A stretch of 64,000 nt of DNA, from assembly GCF_003725295.1 (NCBI RefSeq), contig NZ_QICB01000001.1, positions 434,001-498,000 of the forward strand. Reading direction: 5' to 3'. The DNA is from Slackia faecicanis (GTDB lineage: Bacteria > Actinomycetota > Coriobacteriia > Coriobacteriales > Eggerthellaceae). The notes under the pieces were generated by a model. The model saw only the letters and a list, made by a program, of their open reading frames with translations, did no database searches and was not told the DNA's origin. A program made the position numbers and the translations under genes. Below, one piece after another: positions 9,472 through 18,284 of this stretch; position 1 is the first letter of the stretch, and each line of letters begins with the position of its first letter.

Positions 9472-9501
9472 TAAATAACGGCATGCGCGCGCATGCGAAG
9501 A

Positions 9502-9524
9502 AAGCCTCCGCATCAAGCGGAGCC
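9502..9524 (-). terminator. Weak intrinsic terminator after the serpin gene
   Basis: CTCCGC / GCGGAG six-base stem (9506-9511 with 9517-9522), five-base loop, followed on the minus strand by GCTTTCTTC. It lies about 95 bp downstream of the serpin stop. The short stem makes this a tentative call. The rest of the 9353-9616 gap is GC-rich with no coding signal. Confidence 0.4.
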
Positions 9525-9616
9525 GGGCGGCGCGAGGCCGCGAAGCCGAGGCGCCCGGAACGGCCGATGCAGGATCGAAGCCGCCCCCCCCGGAGCGGCC
9601 GGCGCGACCGAAGCGC

Positions 9617-10918
9617 TTACACGGCAGGGTCTTCCACCACGCCGACGAACAGCGGCGCGCCTTCGGGAGAGACGATCGCGAACAAAAACGGCCTGTCGCA
9701 CACGAAATCGAGATGCGCGTCGGGCGGCATGGGCATCGACATGGCGGAAACGCCCGCCATGGTGTAGGCGGCCGCCTCGGCGCCCTCTTCGTCGATCGAC
9801 ACGCAGGCGCCGTGGCGGATGCTCGACAGATACGCCGGCACGGATGTCATGGCGGAAAAATCGGCGCGGTCGGAAAACGGCAGCTCGAGGCCCATGGAAC
9901 GCAGCGCGTCGATAAGCTGGAGCTCGGCGTCGAAGGAGAACTGCGGAATGCGATAGGTTATCTCGGCGTCGGCGTTATCGGCGTCGAACAGCGCCGATGC
10001 GGCCAACGCCTCGTCGGCCAGGATATCGGAGGGCGACGCGCCCTCGTCGGGCAGCACGAACAGCATCCGCGCGCCGCCGTTGAAATACAGGCTCGCGCGC
10101 GTGAACCCTTCGCCGTCGAGATAGGAGCCTTCGGCGGTGCGCTCCATGAAGCGGGCCTTCGTCTGGCCCGCCGCCGCGTGAAAGACGTCTTCGGCCGTCT
10201 GCTCGGCATCGAAGGCGCTCGCCCACGACCCCTTGAAGCGCATGGCGCTCACCAGCGCGGCGAGCCAATCGGCGTCGGTCTGCACCTGGGGCGCCAGCAG
10301 GCCGCCCGTCTTGTCGGCAATCCACGACGAAATGGCCGCGTCCACTTCCTTCGTGCCGAAATCGGCCTCGTAGGCCGAGGCCAGAAGGTCGTCGCGCGCC
10401 ACGTCCAGATACGCCTTCTCGAACGGCACGTCGGCGGCGGTCCACACGGAGTTCGCCATGCTCATCTCGCACATCGGGTTGGCCTGCAGGGCCAGGGCCA
10501 AGTCGCGGCAAGCAGCGCGGGCGGCGTCGGAATCGTCCGTGCGCAGGAAGTCGTAGAGCTCGGCGCGCGTGTCGCCCGCGGCGCCCGCGGCGGCGAGCGA
10601 AAGCGCGTAATACAGGCTCAGCGGCGCATAGACGGCGTTTTCTCCCGCTGCGCGGTTTTCCAAAACGCCCGAGGCAGTATGCGTCGTGAAGGCCTCGAGC
10701 GATGCCACCACGGCCTCGCCGACCACAGGGGCCGACGCCCTGTCGAGCTCTTCGCCTTCGCCATGCTCGACGACGGCGGGCTCGGCCAGCACGCGCACCC
10801 CCTGCGCCTTCATCGCGGCGGAATCGTCGGCGCATCCGGCAAGCATGCCGCCCGCAAGCGATGCCGCCAGCAGGACGGATGCCGTCGCAGCCGCGAAGCG
10901 CGGCCTGGGCTTTTCCAT
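9617..10918 (-). CDS. Lipoprotein serpin (serine protease inhibitor), predicted P1-P1' Met-Ser
   Basis: 433 residues. The N-terminus is a lipoprotein signal (basic n-region, hydrophobic stretch, lipobox LAGC with Cys29), so the mature protein should be anchored outside the membrane. The rest is a full-length serpin ending with the family signature CDRPFLFAIVSPEG. The reactive-centre hinge reads EEGAEAAAYTMAG (377-389), with the small-residue pattern of inhibitory serpins. Aligning it to alpha-1-antitrypsin puts P1-P1' at Met393-Ser394, the same residues as the human elastase inhibitor, with a prime-side loop about six residues longer. The ATG at 10918 is preceded by AAGGGG. It is a single gene with no partner. 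Likely target: an elastase-like host or microbial protease (inference). Confidence 0.93.
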   Translation of the reverse strand: MEKPRPRFAAATASVLLAASLAGGMLAGCADDSAAMKAQGVRVLAEPAVVEHGEGEELDRASAPVVGEAVVASLEAFTTHTASGVLENRAAGENAVYAPLSLYYALSLAAAGAAGDTRAELYDFLRTDDSDAARAACRDLALALQANPMCEMSMANSVWTAADVPFEKAYLDVARDDLLASAYEADFGTKEVDAAISSWIADKTGGLLAPQVQTDADWLAALVSAMRFKGSWASAFDAEQTAEDVFHAAAGQTKARFMERTAEGSYLDGEGFTRASLYFNGGARMLFVLPDEGASPSDILADEALAASALFDADNADAEITYRIPQFSFDAELQLIDALRSMGLELPFSDRADFSAMTSVPAYLSSIRHGACVSIDEEGAEAAAYTMAGVSAMSMPMPPDAHLDFVCDRPFLFAIVSPEGAPLFVGVVEDPAV

Positions 10919-11057
10919 AATCGGCCCCTTTCGGTCGAATCGGTTTTCGCGATGATACCCCGGCGCGCCGAACCGCGCAAAGCGGGCGCCGCGCACGGCG
11001 ATGCCCTACAATGCACGACGAACGAATCTTTCCGGCTCGACACATAAGGAGCATGCC

Positions 11058-11720
11058 ATGCCGCGCGAAAACCTCACGCAGAAACGCGAGCGCGCCGCCG
11101 AGATAGAGCGGCGCCTTTTCGAACGCTACGGCGAGGGCGAGTGCTCGCTCGACCATAGCGATCCTTTCACCCTGACCATCGCCGTGATCTTGTCGGCGCA
11201 GTGCACCGACGCCGCCGTGAACAAGGTGACGCCCGAGCTGTTCGCCCGCTTCGGCACGCCCGAGGCCATGGCGCACGCGAAGGTCGCCGATATCGAGGCG
11301 ATCATCCATCCTTTGGGCTTCTTCCGCTCGAAGGCCAAAAACATCGTGGCCTGCGCGCAAACCGTGCTGACCGATTTCGGGGGCGAGATCCCCAACGATA
11401 TCGACGCGCTGCAGACGCTGCCGGGCGTCGGGCGCAAGACCGCCAACGTGGTGATGTGCCAGGCGTTTCGCAACCCGCAGGGCATCGCGGTGGACACGCA
11501 CGTCTTCCGCATCGCGCACCGCCTGGGCTTCGCCACGCGCAACGACGACACGCCGCAGAAGACCGAAGGCAAGCTGCTGAAGATCTACCCGCAAAGCGAT
11601 TGGCTGTTCATCAACCATCAGTGGGTGCACTTCGGCCGCGACACCTGCAGCGCCCGCAACCCGAAGTGCGACCGCTGCCCCTTGGCCGACCTGTGCCCCA
11701 CCTGCGGCAAGCACGCATAG
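11058..11720 (+). CDS. nth: Endonuclease III (DNA glycosylase/AP lyase)
   Basis: 220 residues. It removes oxidised pyrimidines and cleaves abasic sites in base-excision repair. Visible signatures are the helix-hairpin-helix LPGVGRKTANVV with the catalytic Lys, the catalytic Asp in AVDTHVFR, and the C-terminal [4Fe-4S] ligand pattern C-x6-C-x2-C-x5-C (CSARNPKCDRCPLADLC). The start at 11058 follows TAAGGAG at 11045. It stands alone on the plus strand, divergent from the serpin, with a strong hairpin right after the stop. Confidence 0.97.
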   Translation: MPRENLTQKRERAAEIERRLFERYGEGECSLDHSDPFTLTIAVILSAQCTDAAVNKVTPELFARFGTPEAMAHAKVADIEAIIHPLGFFRSKAKNIVACAQTVLTDFGGEIPNDIDALQTLPGVGRKTANVVMCQAFRNPQGIAVDTHVFRIAHRLGFATRNDDTPQKTEGKLLKIYPQSDWLFINHQWVHFGRDTCSARNPKCDRCPLADLCPTCGKHA

Positions 11721-11721
11721 C

Positions 11722-11745
11722 GAAGGGGCCCCGCGGGGCCCCTTC
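11722..11745. terminator. Intrinsic terminator hairpin between nth and coaC
   Basis: Perfect 11-bp inverted repeat GAAGGGGCCCC / GGGGCCCCTTC beginning 1 bp after the nth stop. The T-tail is short (TCATA on plus, TTCGCT on minus). It may serve both convergent genes. Confidence 0.65.
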
Positions 11746-11778
11746 TCATAACCGATTGAACAGCGCGGGCTCGAAAAC

Positions 11779-12324
11779 CTACGCCTGCGGGCCGAGCGCC
11801 TTCGCGATCGCGTCGACGATTTCATCGACCGGCGACAGCGTGCCGCGGGCCACGTCGCCGCATGCGAGCTTGCCAACGCCCGGGCCCACCAGCGAAATGC
11901 CGCGCTCTTCGAGCGTGCGCAGGTTGGCCTGCGTGGACGGGTTCTCGTACATATGGGTGTTCATGGCCGGGCACACGATCACCGGGCACGTGGCGGCCAG
12001 AAACGTGGAGGACACCATGTCGTCGGCGATGCCGTGCGCGATCTTGGCGATGATGTTGGCCGTGGCGGGCGCGACGCACATGAGGTCGGCCTCCTGCGCC
12101 AGCGTGATATGCTTGATCGACGCGTCGTAGCTGTAATCGAACGTATCGGTATACACCATGCGGCCCGAAAGCGCCTCGAACGTCAGCGGGGTGACGAACT
12201 TCGTGGCGTTCTCGGTCATGATGACCTGCACTTCCACTCCCAGCTTATTGAGCCTGCTCACGATATCGCAGGCCTTGTAGGCGGCAATGCCGCCGGATAC
12301 GGCAAGAAGAACGCGTTTGGCCAT
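11779..12324 (-). CDS. coaC: Phosphopantothenoylcysteine decarboxylase, stand-alone CoaC-type flavoprotein
   Basis: 181 residues. It decarboxylates 4'-phosphopantothenoylcysteine in coenzyme A synthesis using FMN. Signatures are the N-terminal VLLAVSGGIAAYK nucleotide/flavin motif, the active-site His region (KHITLAQ), the CPAMNTHMYENP motif (PxMNxxMW-like), and the substrate clamp KLACGDVARG. In most bacteria CoaC is fused to the CoaB synthetase; here the frame stops after the CoaC domain and no CoaB domain is found in the window. The ATG at 12324 follows an AAGGAAGG site. The alternative is another member of the UbiX/EpiD flavoprotein family, but the clamp and PxMN motifs favour CoaC. Confidence 0.8.
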   Translation of the reverse strand: MAKRVLLAVSGGIAAYKACDIVSRLNKLGVEVQVIMTENATKFVTPLTFEALSGRMVYTDTFDYSYDASIKHITLAQEADLMCVAPATANIIAKIAHGIADDMVSSTFLAATCPVIVCPAMNTHMYENPSTQANLRTLEERGISLVGPGVGKLACGDVARGTLSPVDEIVDAIAKALGPQA

Positions 12325-12375
12325 AGAAGATGCCTTCCTTTCCTCGCAAGAATCCTCAGCAGTATACCCCGCCCC

Positions 12376-12414
12376 ACGAAAAAGCCCGCCTTCCTCGACG
12401 AGAAAAGCGGGCTT
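12376..12414 (-). terminator. Intrinsic terminator of the NCS1 permease gene
   Basis: AAGCCCGC / GCGGGCTT stem (12382-12389 with 12407-12414), 17-base loop, followed on the minus strand by TTTTTCG. It lies about 100 bp beyond the permease stop and before coaC. Confidence 0.8.
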
Positions 12415-12510
12415 GCACATGATGCGAGGACGAGCCGTCGCACGCCGCGAAACGAAGCCGGAAATGCCCGGACGTCCGTTTCGCGCGATTGGCGGAAGCG
12501 CCGAAACTCG

Positions 12511-13833
12511 CTACAGAACCTGGTCGGTTTCCTGGAACTTCACCACGTCGACCTTCTTCACGGAAGCATAGGCTTTCATGGCGATCCAATACACCACGCC
12601 TGCGAAGATCAGCGAGTTCAGGCCGGGAATGCCGATCGAGAAGATGCTGCTCGCCTCGCCGACGGCGAAGGCCGCGACCCAAACGGCGATAGTGACGGGG
12701 TTCCACTTCTCCACGGTCTTGGGAAGCTGGCCTTCGGCGCGCGTCTTCTCAAGATCGGCCCTGTTACGCTTGAGCAGGTAGTAATCGACCACCATGATGC
12801 CGGCGACGGGCGGAATGGCCACGCCGAGCAGCGTGAGGAAGTCGGTGAAGTAGTTGATGATGCCGATCATGGAGAGCACGGTACCCACGATACCGAGGAC
12901 CCAGGTCATGATGGAGCGGTTCACTTTCACGTTGAACAGCGCGTTGATCATGGTGGCCATACCGAGGCCCGACGAGTACAGGTTGATGTCGTTGAGCTTG
13001 ACGGTGGACGCCACGACGATGATCACGCCCAGCACGCCGGAGGTGGCCATCATGATGTCGGTCACGTTGTTGGTGCCGGTGGCGTGGGCCAGGATGACGG
13101 CGATGAGGTTCATGCCGAGCTCGCCCAGGAAGGTGCCGATGAGCGTCATCCAGAACACCTGGGTGCCGTTCTTCAGGTAACGGGCATAGTCAGGCGTGCA
13201 GATGGCGCCTGCGATGAAGCCGCCGGCGACCATGGTGGTGGCGGCGCCGAAGGACAGCGCGGGGCCGGGATGCGGGGAGTTCAGGAACTCCATGAGGCTG
13301 TGGTCCTGAAGCACGATGGCCGCAGACGCGATGACCGCGACGATGAACAGCGGAACGAACACGGCCGCGAAACGGGCGATCCACTTGATGCCCGCCACGA
13401 CGAGCAGCGTGATGCCGAGGCCCGTGATCAGCGCCCAGATCGGGAAGTTCAGCATGCCGGTGATGTTGAGCATTCCTTCGGCGAACACGGAGTTCTGCAC
13501 GCCGAACCAGCCCACCATGGAAATGGCCACGACGCCGCCCAGCACGGCGGAGCCCATCTTGCCCAAGCCCGCCCAGCGGGACAGCAGGCTCGTGGAGAGG
13601 CCTTCGCGCGCGGCGGCGGTGCCGAGCGCCCAGCTGACGATCTGCAGCAAGACCGAGCCGAGCATGGTTGCCCAGAACGCGCCCCAGAACGTCATGCCGT
13701 AGCCGAGCGCCGCGCCCAAAACAAGCTGGGACACGCAGCAGATGGCGCCGATGCGGATCATGAGGATCTGCCACAGCGGCTGCTTCGCGCCTTCGGGAAT
13801 GCGGGATAGCGAGAAGTCGTTGTCGTTGGTCAC
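12511..13833 (-). CDS. NCS1-family cytosine/purine permease (CodB-like)
   Basis: 440 residues, about 12 predicted membrane helices. It resembles the nucleobase:cation symporter-1 family (CodB/PurP) that imports cytosine, purines, allantoin or related compounds with H+ or Na+. Typical features are the N-terminal WQILMIRIGA segment leading to TM1, the conserved TM region with GWFGVQ, and the CTPDYARY motif, a family hallmark. The start is a GTG at 13833. No other start is closer to the ribosome site GAGGG. A near-consensus promoter lies 105 bp upstream and a terminator follows, so it is monocistronic. Substrate specificity cannot be read from the sequence; no deaminase gene lies next to it. Confidence 0.88.
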   Translation of the reverse strand: MTNDNDFSLSRIPEGAKQPLWQILMIRIGAICCVSQLVLGAALGYGMTFWGAFWATMLGSVLLQIVSWALGTAAAREGLSTSLLSRWAGLGKMGSAVLGGVVAISMVGWFGVQNSVFAEGMLNITGMLNFPIWALITGLGITLLVVAGIKWIARFAAVFVPLFIVAVIASAAIVLQDHSLMEFLNSPHPGPALSFGAATTMVAGGFIAGAICTPDYARYLKNGTQVFWMTLIGTFLGELGMNLIAVILAHATGTNNVTDIMMATSGVLGVIIVVASTVKLNDINLYSSGLGMATMINALFNVKVNRSIMTWVLGIVGTVLSMIGIINYFTDFLTLLGVAIPPVAGIMVVDYYLLKRNRADLEKTRAEGQLPKTVEKWNPVTIAVWVAAFAVGEASSIFSIGIPGLNSLIFAGVVYWIAMKAYASVKKVDVVKFQETDQVL

Positions 13834-13937
13834 GATGACTGCCCTCTTTTCGTTTTCGTATTCGTACCCTTACAGAAGAATGGCCATGCACGCGCGCACG
13901 CATTGCATGACCATTCTCATTTTGAATGTCAAATACT

Positions 13938-13965
13938 ATTATACTCTGTCGCATTAAAGCGTCAA
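13938..13965 (-). promoter_or_regulatory. Promoter of the NCS1 permease gene
   Basis: TTGACG (13965-13960), 16-bp spacer, TATAAT (13943-13938) on the minus strand. It is one of the best sigma-70-like promoters in the window and stands in an AT-rich patch. It starts a leader of about 100 nt. Confidence 0.75.
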
Positions 13966-13990
13966 AGCATTTTCGAAAACCGGTCGAAAG

Positions 13991-14332
13991 CTAAGGAAGA
14001 AGCGCCGGGCCGTAGGTGAGCACCGCAAGCGAGCACACTCCCACCAGGATGCACCACGCCAGAGATTTGGTCTTGACGCCCACGGCCACGACCGCCGCGG
14101 CGGCGATCAGCGGTGCGAGCCACGACCATACGTCGCCCGATGCGATCTTGGCCGGGTCGAACAGATCGTTGGCCACGAGCGCGGCGAATGCCGCGGGCGG
14201 GATGAAGTTGAGCGCGCGCACCATGGTTTCGGGGAGCTGCTTGCCCTTCAGCAGAAACACCGGCAGCACGCGGCAGGCAAGCATGGTCAGGGCGCATACC
14301 CCGAACACGATGAGGAAATCGGAAACCGGCAT
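13991..14332 (-). CDS. azlD: AzlD-family branched-chain amino-acid export subunit
   Basis: 113 residues with about four hydrophobic helices, the size of AzlD. AzlD works with AzlC as an exporter of branched-chain amino acids (and azaleucine). It contains the conserved RVLPVFLL segment and FIPPAAFAALVA. It begins 1 bp after the azlC stop, so the pair is an operon. Substrate is inferred from family. Confidence 0.9.
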   Translation of the reverse strand: MPVSDFLIVFGVCALTMLACRVLPVFLLKGKQLPETMVRALNFIPPAAFAALVANDLFDPAKIASGDVWSWLAPLIAAAAVVAVGVKTKSLAWCILVGVCSLAVLTYGPALLP

Positions 14333-14333
14333 G

Positions 14334-15044
14334 CTACGCCCCCACCCTGATATCGGAATCTTCCTTCGTGCCCGTCTTCAGGCTGAACGCCAGCGCGGCG
14401 CCGACGCCTACGAGGGCGCCGATCAAAATGGCGGGGCCTGCAAGGCCGATGCACTTGCACACGATCACGCCGATCATGGCGCTTACCGCGGCAACCGCGT
14501 TGGCGGGCGTGATCTTCTGCATGCACAGCAGGCAGATGAACAGGGCCGTCATGGCGAAGGAGGCCAAAGCCGTGGGCAGCGAGACGGCGGAGCCCACCAG
14601 CGCGCCCGCCACGTTGGACAGAAGCCAGGCGCTTTGCGAGAACAGGTTCACCGCCAATGCCGAGCCGACCGACCATTCGCCGTTGATGAAACGGGCCAGA
14701 TTCACGCCGAAGCTTTCGTCGGTGACGGTGGCTCCGAAGAAGAACGCGAGGCGCTTGCGGCAGACTCCGCAGAATTGCGAAAGCGACGCGCCGTAGAGCA
14801 TCTGGCGCGTGTTGACGAGCGAGACGCTGGCGATGATCGCGGTGAGCGGATTGCCCGCCATGTACATGTTGGGAATCATATATTGGCCGGCGCCCGAGTA
14901 GAACAGCGCGCACATGAGCGCGACCATCCACACGTCCATGCCGGCGGTGGCGCACAGAATGCCGCAGGGAATGCCCAGCACGACATAGCCCGCCATGATG
15001 GGCAGGGCCGTCTTGAAGGAATCTTTCAGCATTTCTTTGCGCAT
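14334..15044 (-). CDS. azlC: AzlC-family branched-chain amino-acid permease
   Basis: 236 residues from the ATG at 15044; an alternative ATG at 15032 gives 232. The large subunit of the AzlCD exporter. It shows the conserved GYVVLGIPCGIL segment, FYSGAGQYM and the VNTRQMLYGASLS motif in the AzlC core. A TATAAT at 15060-15055 sits so close to the first ATG that a start at 15032, or a nearly leaderless mRNA, is possible. The -35 is poor. azlD follows after 1 bp. Confidence 0.88.
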   Translation of the reverse strand: MRKEMLKDSFKTALPIMAGYVVLGIPCGILCATAGMDVWMVALMCALFYSGAGQYMIPNMYMAGNPLTAIIASVSLVNTRQMLYGASLSQFCGVCRKRLAFFFGATVTDESFGVNLARFINGEWSVGSALAVNLFSQSAWLLSNVAGALVGSAVSLPTALASFAMTALFICLLCMQKITPANAVAAVSAMIGVIVCKCIGLAGPAILIGALVGVGAALAFSLKTGTKEDSDIRVGA

Positions 15045-15368
15045 AACGCCCACCATTATACGGAGAGAGCGCATAAAAACCAGATGCTTTCTCACGGCAG
15101 AGCGAAAAAGCGGCGGCGGACGGAATAGGGCGTCCGTCCGCGCTTCGGAAACGGCCGCACGCCGGGCGAAAGCGGGTTCGGACGGTCTTTTTCGCGGCCG
15201 GGCCGCACGGCGCGAACGACGTGCGAAGCATTCCATCGAAGACCCGACGGGTTGCGCGAGACGGCCCCGCGCAACCCGTCGGCGCGACGACGACAACGGG
15301 CTGCCGTGCGACCCGTGCGACCGCCCGGATGCGCCGAAACGCCCGGACGGCCGCGCGGCGTAGGCGCT
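15045..15368. other. Non-coding gap between azlC and the NhaC-type gene
   Basis: 324 bp with no reading frame that shows the codon bias of its neighbours. It holds the -10-like TATAAT near azlC and one long hairpin (listed separately). The remainder is GC-rich and featureless to my reading. Confidence 0.6.
15244..15282. terminator. 15-bp perfect hairpin downstream of the NhaC-type gene
   Basis: CCGACGGGTTGCGCG / CGCGCAACCCGTCGG with a 9-base loop, about 90 bp downstream of the antiporter stop. On the minus strand it is followed by GTCTTCG, a poor U-tract. It could be a terminator, a 3'-end stabiliser or a factor-dependent stop. Confidence 0.5.
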
Positions 15369-16802
15369 CTATGCGACGGTTTCGGCCTTCGCCTCGGCCT
15401 TGCGCGCGCCGCCGGTCCAGCCCAGCTTCTTGCCGAACAGCACCGCCACAACAGCCACCGTGATCGGATAGAGATAGCAGAAGAACGCGAAGGGCGCGTA
15501 TTCCAGACACGTCACGCCCAGAATGGTGACCATATAGATCGAGCAGGTGTTCCACGGAATAAGGACCGAGGTGATGCCCGCGCTCGAGTTCACGATGTTG
15601 CTCCACACCTCGCCGGGCGTGCCGTGCTTCTTGAACGAATCGCCGTACATCTTGCACGAAAGCGCGATCGCGGGATACTGGTCGGGCAGCAGCACGTTGA
15701 ACGCCGTGCCGCTTGCCCCGGTGGTGGCGGCCAACGAGCCGAAGCTTTTGAGCTTGGACGCGATCGGCTCGATGAGCGACTGCATGAGCCCCGTGTGCTG
15801 CAGGATGCCCACATACGCCATGACCAAGATCACGATGGAAATGGTGGGAAGCATCTCCTCGATGCCGCCCGTGGAAAACAGCGTGTCGAGCACCTCGAAG
15901 CCGGTGTTGCTCACCACGCCGGTGTTCGCGGCCGCCACGGCCGTGCCCAGATCCGCCCCCTGCAAAACGACCGCCTCGATGATGGCGAGAAGCACGCCCA
16001 GCAGAAACGACGGAATGGCGGGAACCTGCATCGCGATGCAGATAACCATCACCACCAGGGGAATCAACGTGACAGGCCCGATGGCGTAGGACTGCTCGAG
16101 CGCGCTGAGCAGCTCGTCGACGCGGCCCGCACCCGCCTCGGTCATGCCCGTTCCCAACGTGGAGCCGATGAAGAAATACAGACCCGCGCTGACGGCGCAT
16201 ACCGCGAGCGCGATCGGCAGGAATTTCTTGCACAGCGAAAACACGCTCACGTCGGCAATCGCCGCGCACAGCACGGGGCCGTCGGTCAAAGGCGACACGA
16301 TTTCGCTCACGTACGCGGCCGCCACGATGGCGCCCGCCGCCATGCCCAAAGGAATGTCGAGCGCCGCCGCGATGCCCATAAAGGCGATGCCGATCGTGCC
16401 CGCCGCGCCCCACGAGCCCAAAACGATGCCCACGAGCAGCGTGCCCAGAAACGCCACGGGCAAGAACAACTCGGGGCTGATCACGCTCAGGCCGTAATAG
16501 ATCAGCGTAGGCACCGTGCCTGACAAGATCCACGTGCCCACCAGCATGCCGATGCACATCAGAATGAGCACGGCCTCCATAGCGTCAAGCACGCCTTTCA
16601 TGGCGCCGTCGAGCACCTCTTCGAAGCTGTTGCCCAGATACATGGCGATCGCTCCCGCGATGGCGCATCCCGCCACCATGGGGATCTGGGGCTCGGAGCC
16701 CAGTCCCACCACGCATCCGAACATGACCGCCGCCAGCAAGCCGAAGGCGAGCATTCCGTGACGGAATTTCACCTCTTTTTTCGTCTTCGTCTTCTCAGCC
16801 AC
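15369..16802 (-). CDS. NhaC-family Na+/H+ antiporter
   Basis: 477 residues from a GTG at 16802, about 11-12 membrane helices. NhaC-type antiporters exchange Na+ for H+ (sometimes with malate/lactate). Typical parts are the GSWGAAGTIGIAFMGI region, AYVSEIVSPLTDGPVLCAA, and the C-terminal TTGASGTAFNVLLPDQYPAI and LIPWNTCS segments. The GTG start is preferred because it opens on a charged cytoplasmic stretch (AEKTKTKKEVKF) and has GGAGGGG upstream. An in-frame ATG at 16859 would add 19 acidic residues. A TACAAT box at 16895-16890 could be the -10. Confidence 0.85.
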   Translation of the reverse strand: MAEKTKTKKEVKFRHGMLAFGLLAAVMFGCVVGLGSEPQIPMVAGCAIAGAIAMYLGNSFEEVLDGAMKGVLDAMEAVLILMCIGMLVGTWILSGTVPTLIYYGLSVISPELFLPVAFLGTLLVGIVLGSWGAAGTIGIAFMGIAAALDIPLGMAAGAIVAAAYVSEIVSPLTDGPVLCAAIADVSVFSLCKKFLPIALAVCAVSAGLYFFIGSTLGTGMTEAGAGRVDELLSALEQSYAIGPVTLIPLVVMVICIAMQVPAIPSFLLGVLLAIIEAVVLQGADLGTAVAAANTGVVSNTGFEVLDTLFSTGGIEEMLPTISIVILVMAYVGILQHTGLMQSLIEPIASKLKSFGSLAATTGASGTAFNVLLPDQYPAIALSCKMYGDSFKKHGTPGEVWSNIVNSSAGITSVLIPWNTCSIYMVTILGVTCLEYAPFAFFCYLYPITVAVVAVLFGKKLGWTGGARKAEAKAETVA

Positions 16803-17243
16803 GACCGACTCTTCCCCTCCTTCATCCGCATTTCCCGCCGCGCCCGCCGATCCCTGCATAACGGCGACGGACGCGGCGCAATCCGATTTATTGTACCCGC
16901 CGCGCCGGGTGAATGGCTCCCGCGCGCCGAGCCGACACCCTCCCGACACGCAGCCCAGGCGTTGTCGCGCGAACGGGCGGCCGCGCAAGCCGCAAACCCC
17001 GCCGGCGCCGACGAGCCGCATCCCGCAGGCGAAGCGGGCCTGCACCCGCCGCCGAAGCGGACCCGAACGGCCCTGCGCCGCTGGGCAAACAAGGCGAAAC
17101 GCCCGACGGACGCACCCGACCACGCGAAGAGCGCGTCGGACGACGCCGAACGGCCCCGCCCTTTCACGCAAGCCGCACGAACGGGAGCAAACAAAAGCGC
17201 CGGCCGAAGCCGACGCTTGAAAAGCATATGGAGCGGCGCGCGA
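16803..17243. other. Non-coding gap between the antiporter gene and dgt
   Basis: About 440 bp, very GC-rich. It contains a possible -10 for the antiporter gene (TACAAT, 16895-16890) and the dgt terminator. Frames across it have arginine-rich, non-conserved-looking composition, and I do not call a gene. Confidence 0.6.
17186..17217 (-). terminator. Intrinsic terminator of dgt (UUCG tetraloop)
   Basis: On the minus strand AGCGTCGGC-TTCG-GCCGGCGCT followed by TTTTGTTTG. This is a nine-pair stem with one G-U pair closed by a stable C(UUCG)G tetraloop, 26 bp after the dgt stop. Confidence 0.9.
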
Positions 17244-18284
17244 TCAGCGCATCGGGCGCGGCACGAACAATTCCTCGTAGGTGCGCACGGCGTAGCGGTC
17301 GGTCATGCCGGCGATGTAGTCGGTGGCGGCGCGCACCGGGTCGCCGTCGGAAATGGCACGATACTCCCCCGGAACGGCGTCGGGGTTCGCCACGAAGTGG
17401 TCGAACAGCGCGGCGATGAGGCTTTGCGCCTTGCGCGCCTCGCGCATCACGGGTTCGCTCTGATAGACCGCCGCGAACAAGAACGACCGCAGCTCGCCCA
17501 TCGCGTTCCACGCGGTATCCGAAAGCGCGATGTCGCCCGTGCGCGCGCTCGTGGACACCATGTCGGTCACGAGCGTCTCGATGCGAGACGAATGGTCGGC
17601 TCCGAGCACCTTGGCGGTGCTTTCGGGCAGATCGTCCTCGCGCAGAAGCCCCGCCCTGATCGCATCGTCGATATCGTGGTTCACGTACGCGATGCGGTCG
17701 GCCGTCGCCACGATGCGCCCCTCCATGGTTTCGGGACGCACGGGGCCTGTGTGATGGACGATGCCGTCGCGCACCTCGTACGTCAGATTAAGACCTCGAC
17801 CTGCGTTTTCGATTACTTCCACCACGCGCAGGCTCTGCTCGTTGTGGCGATACAGACCCTCGACGCGCGTGTCGGCCGCATCGATTCCCAAGCAGCGCGC
17901 GATACTCGACGCCAACGCCGCCTCGCCCATGTGGCCGAAGGGCGTATGGCCCAAGTCGTGGCCGAGCGCGATGGCTTCGGCCAGATCCTCGTTCAAGCCG
18001 AGCGCCCGCGCGATGGTGCGCGCGATCTGCGCCACCTCCAGCGTATGCGTCAGCCTGGTGCGGAAATGATCGCCTTCGGCCGCCAGGAACACCTGGGTTT
18101 TATGGGAAAGGCGCCGGAAGCTTTTCGCATGCACGATCTTGTCGCGGTCGCGCTGGTATTCGGTTCTCAGGAAATCGGGCTCGGCCGAAAACGCACGGCC
18201 CTCCGTCTCGTCGGAAAACGCCGCATCGCCCGACAACGCGGCATGCTCCTGCGCCTGTCGGTCTTCACGCTTCACGATCCGCAT
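17244..18284 (-). CDS. dgt: Deoxyguanosinetriphosphate triphosphohydrolase-like protein
   Basis: 346 residues. An HD-superfamily dNTPase that converts dNTPs to nucleosides and triphosphate. Metal-binding and active-site motifs are RLTHTLEVAQIA, ALGHDLGHTPFGHMGE (the HD pair) and YVNHDIDDA. Length and the N-terminal RTEYQRDRDKIVHAKSFRRL block match the type-2 dGTPase family common in actinobacteria, where the gene often precedes dnaG; here it does not. The ATG at 18284 follows AGAAGGGG. Monocistronic, with a terminator. Confidence 0.93.
   Translation of the reverse strand: MRIVKREDRQAQEHAALSGDAAFSDETEGRAFSAEPDFLRTEYQRDRDKIVHAKSFRRLSHKTQVFLAAEGDHFRTRLTHTLEVAQIARTIARALGLNEDLAEAIALGHDLGHTPFGHMGEAALASSIARCLGIDAADTRVEGLYRHNEQSLRVVEVIENAGRGLNLTYEVRDGIVHHTGPVRPETMEGRIVATADRIAYVNHDIDDAIRAGLLREDDLPESTAKVLGADHSSRIETLVTDMVSTSARTGDIALSDTAWNAMGELRSFLFAAVYQSEPVMREARKAQSLIAALFDHFVANPDAVPGEYRAISDGDPVRAATDYIAGMTDRYAVRTYEELFVPRPMR

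Noticed and set aside
15045-15368. Small protein gene in the azlC gap
   Set aside because: Frames here are Arg/Pro-rich, lack ribosome sites and overlap the long hairpin.
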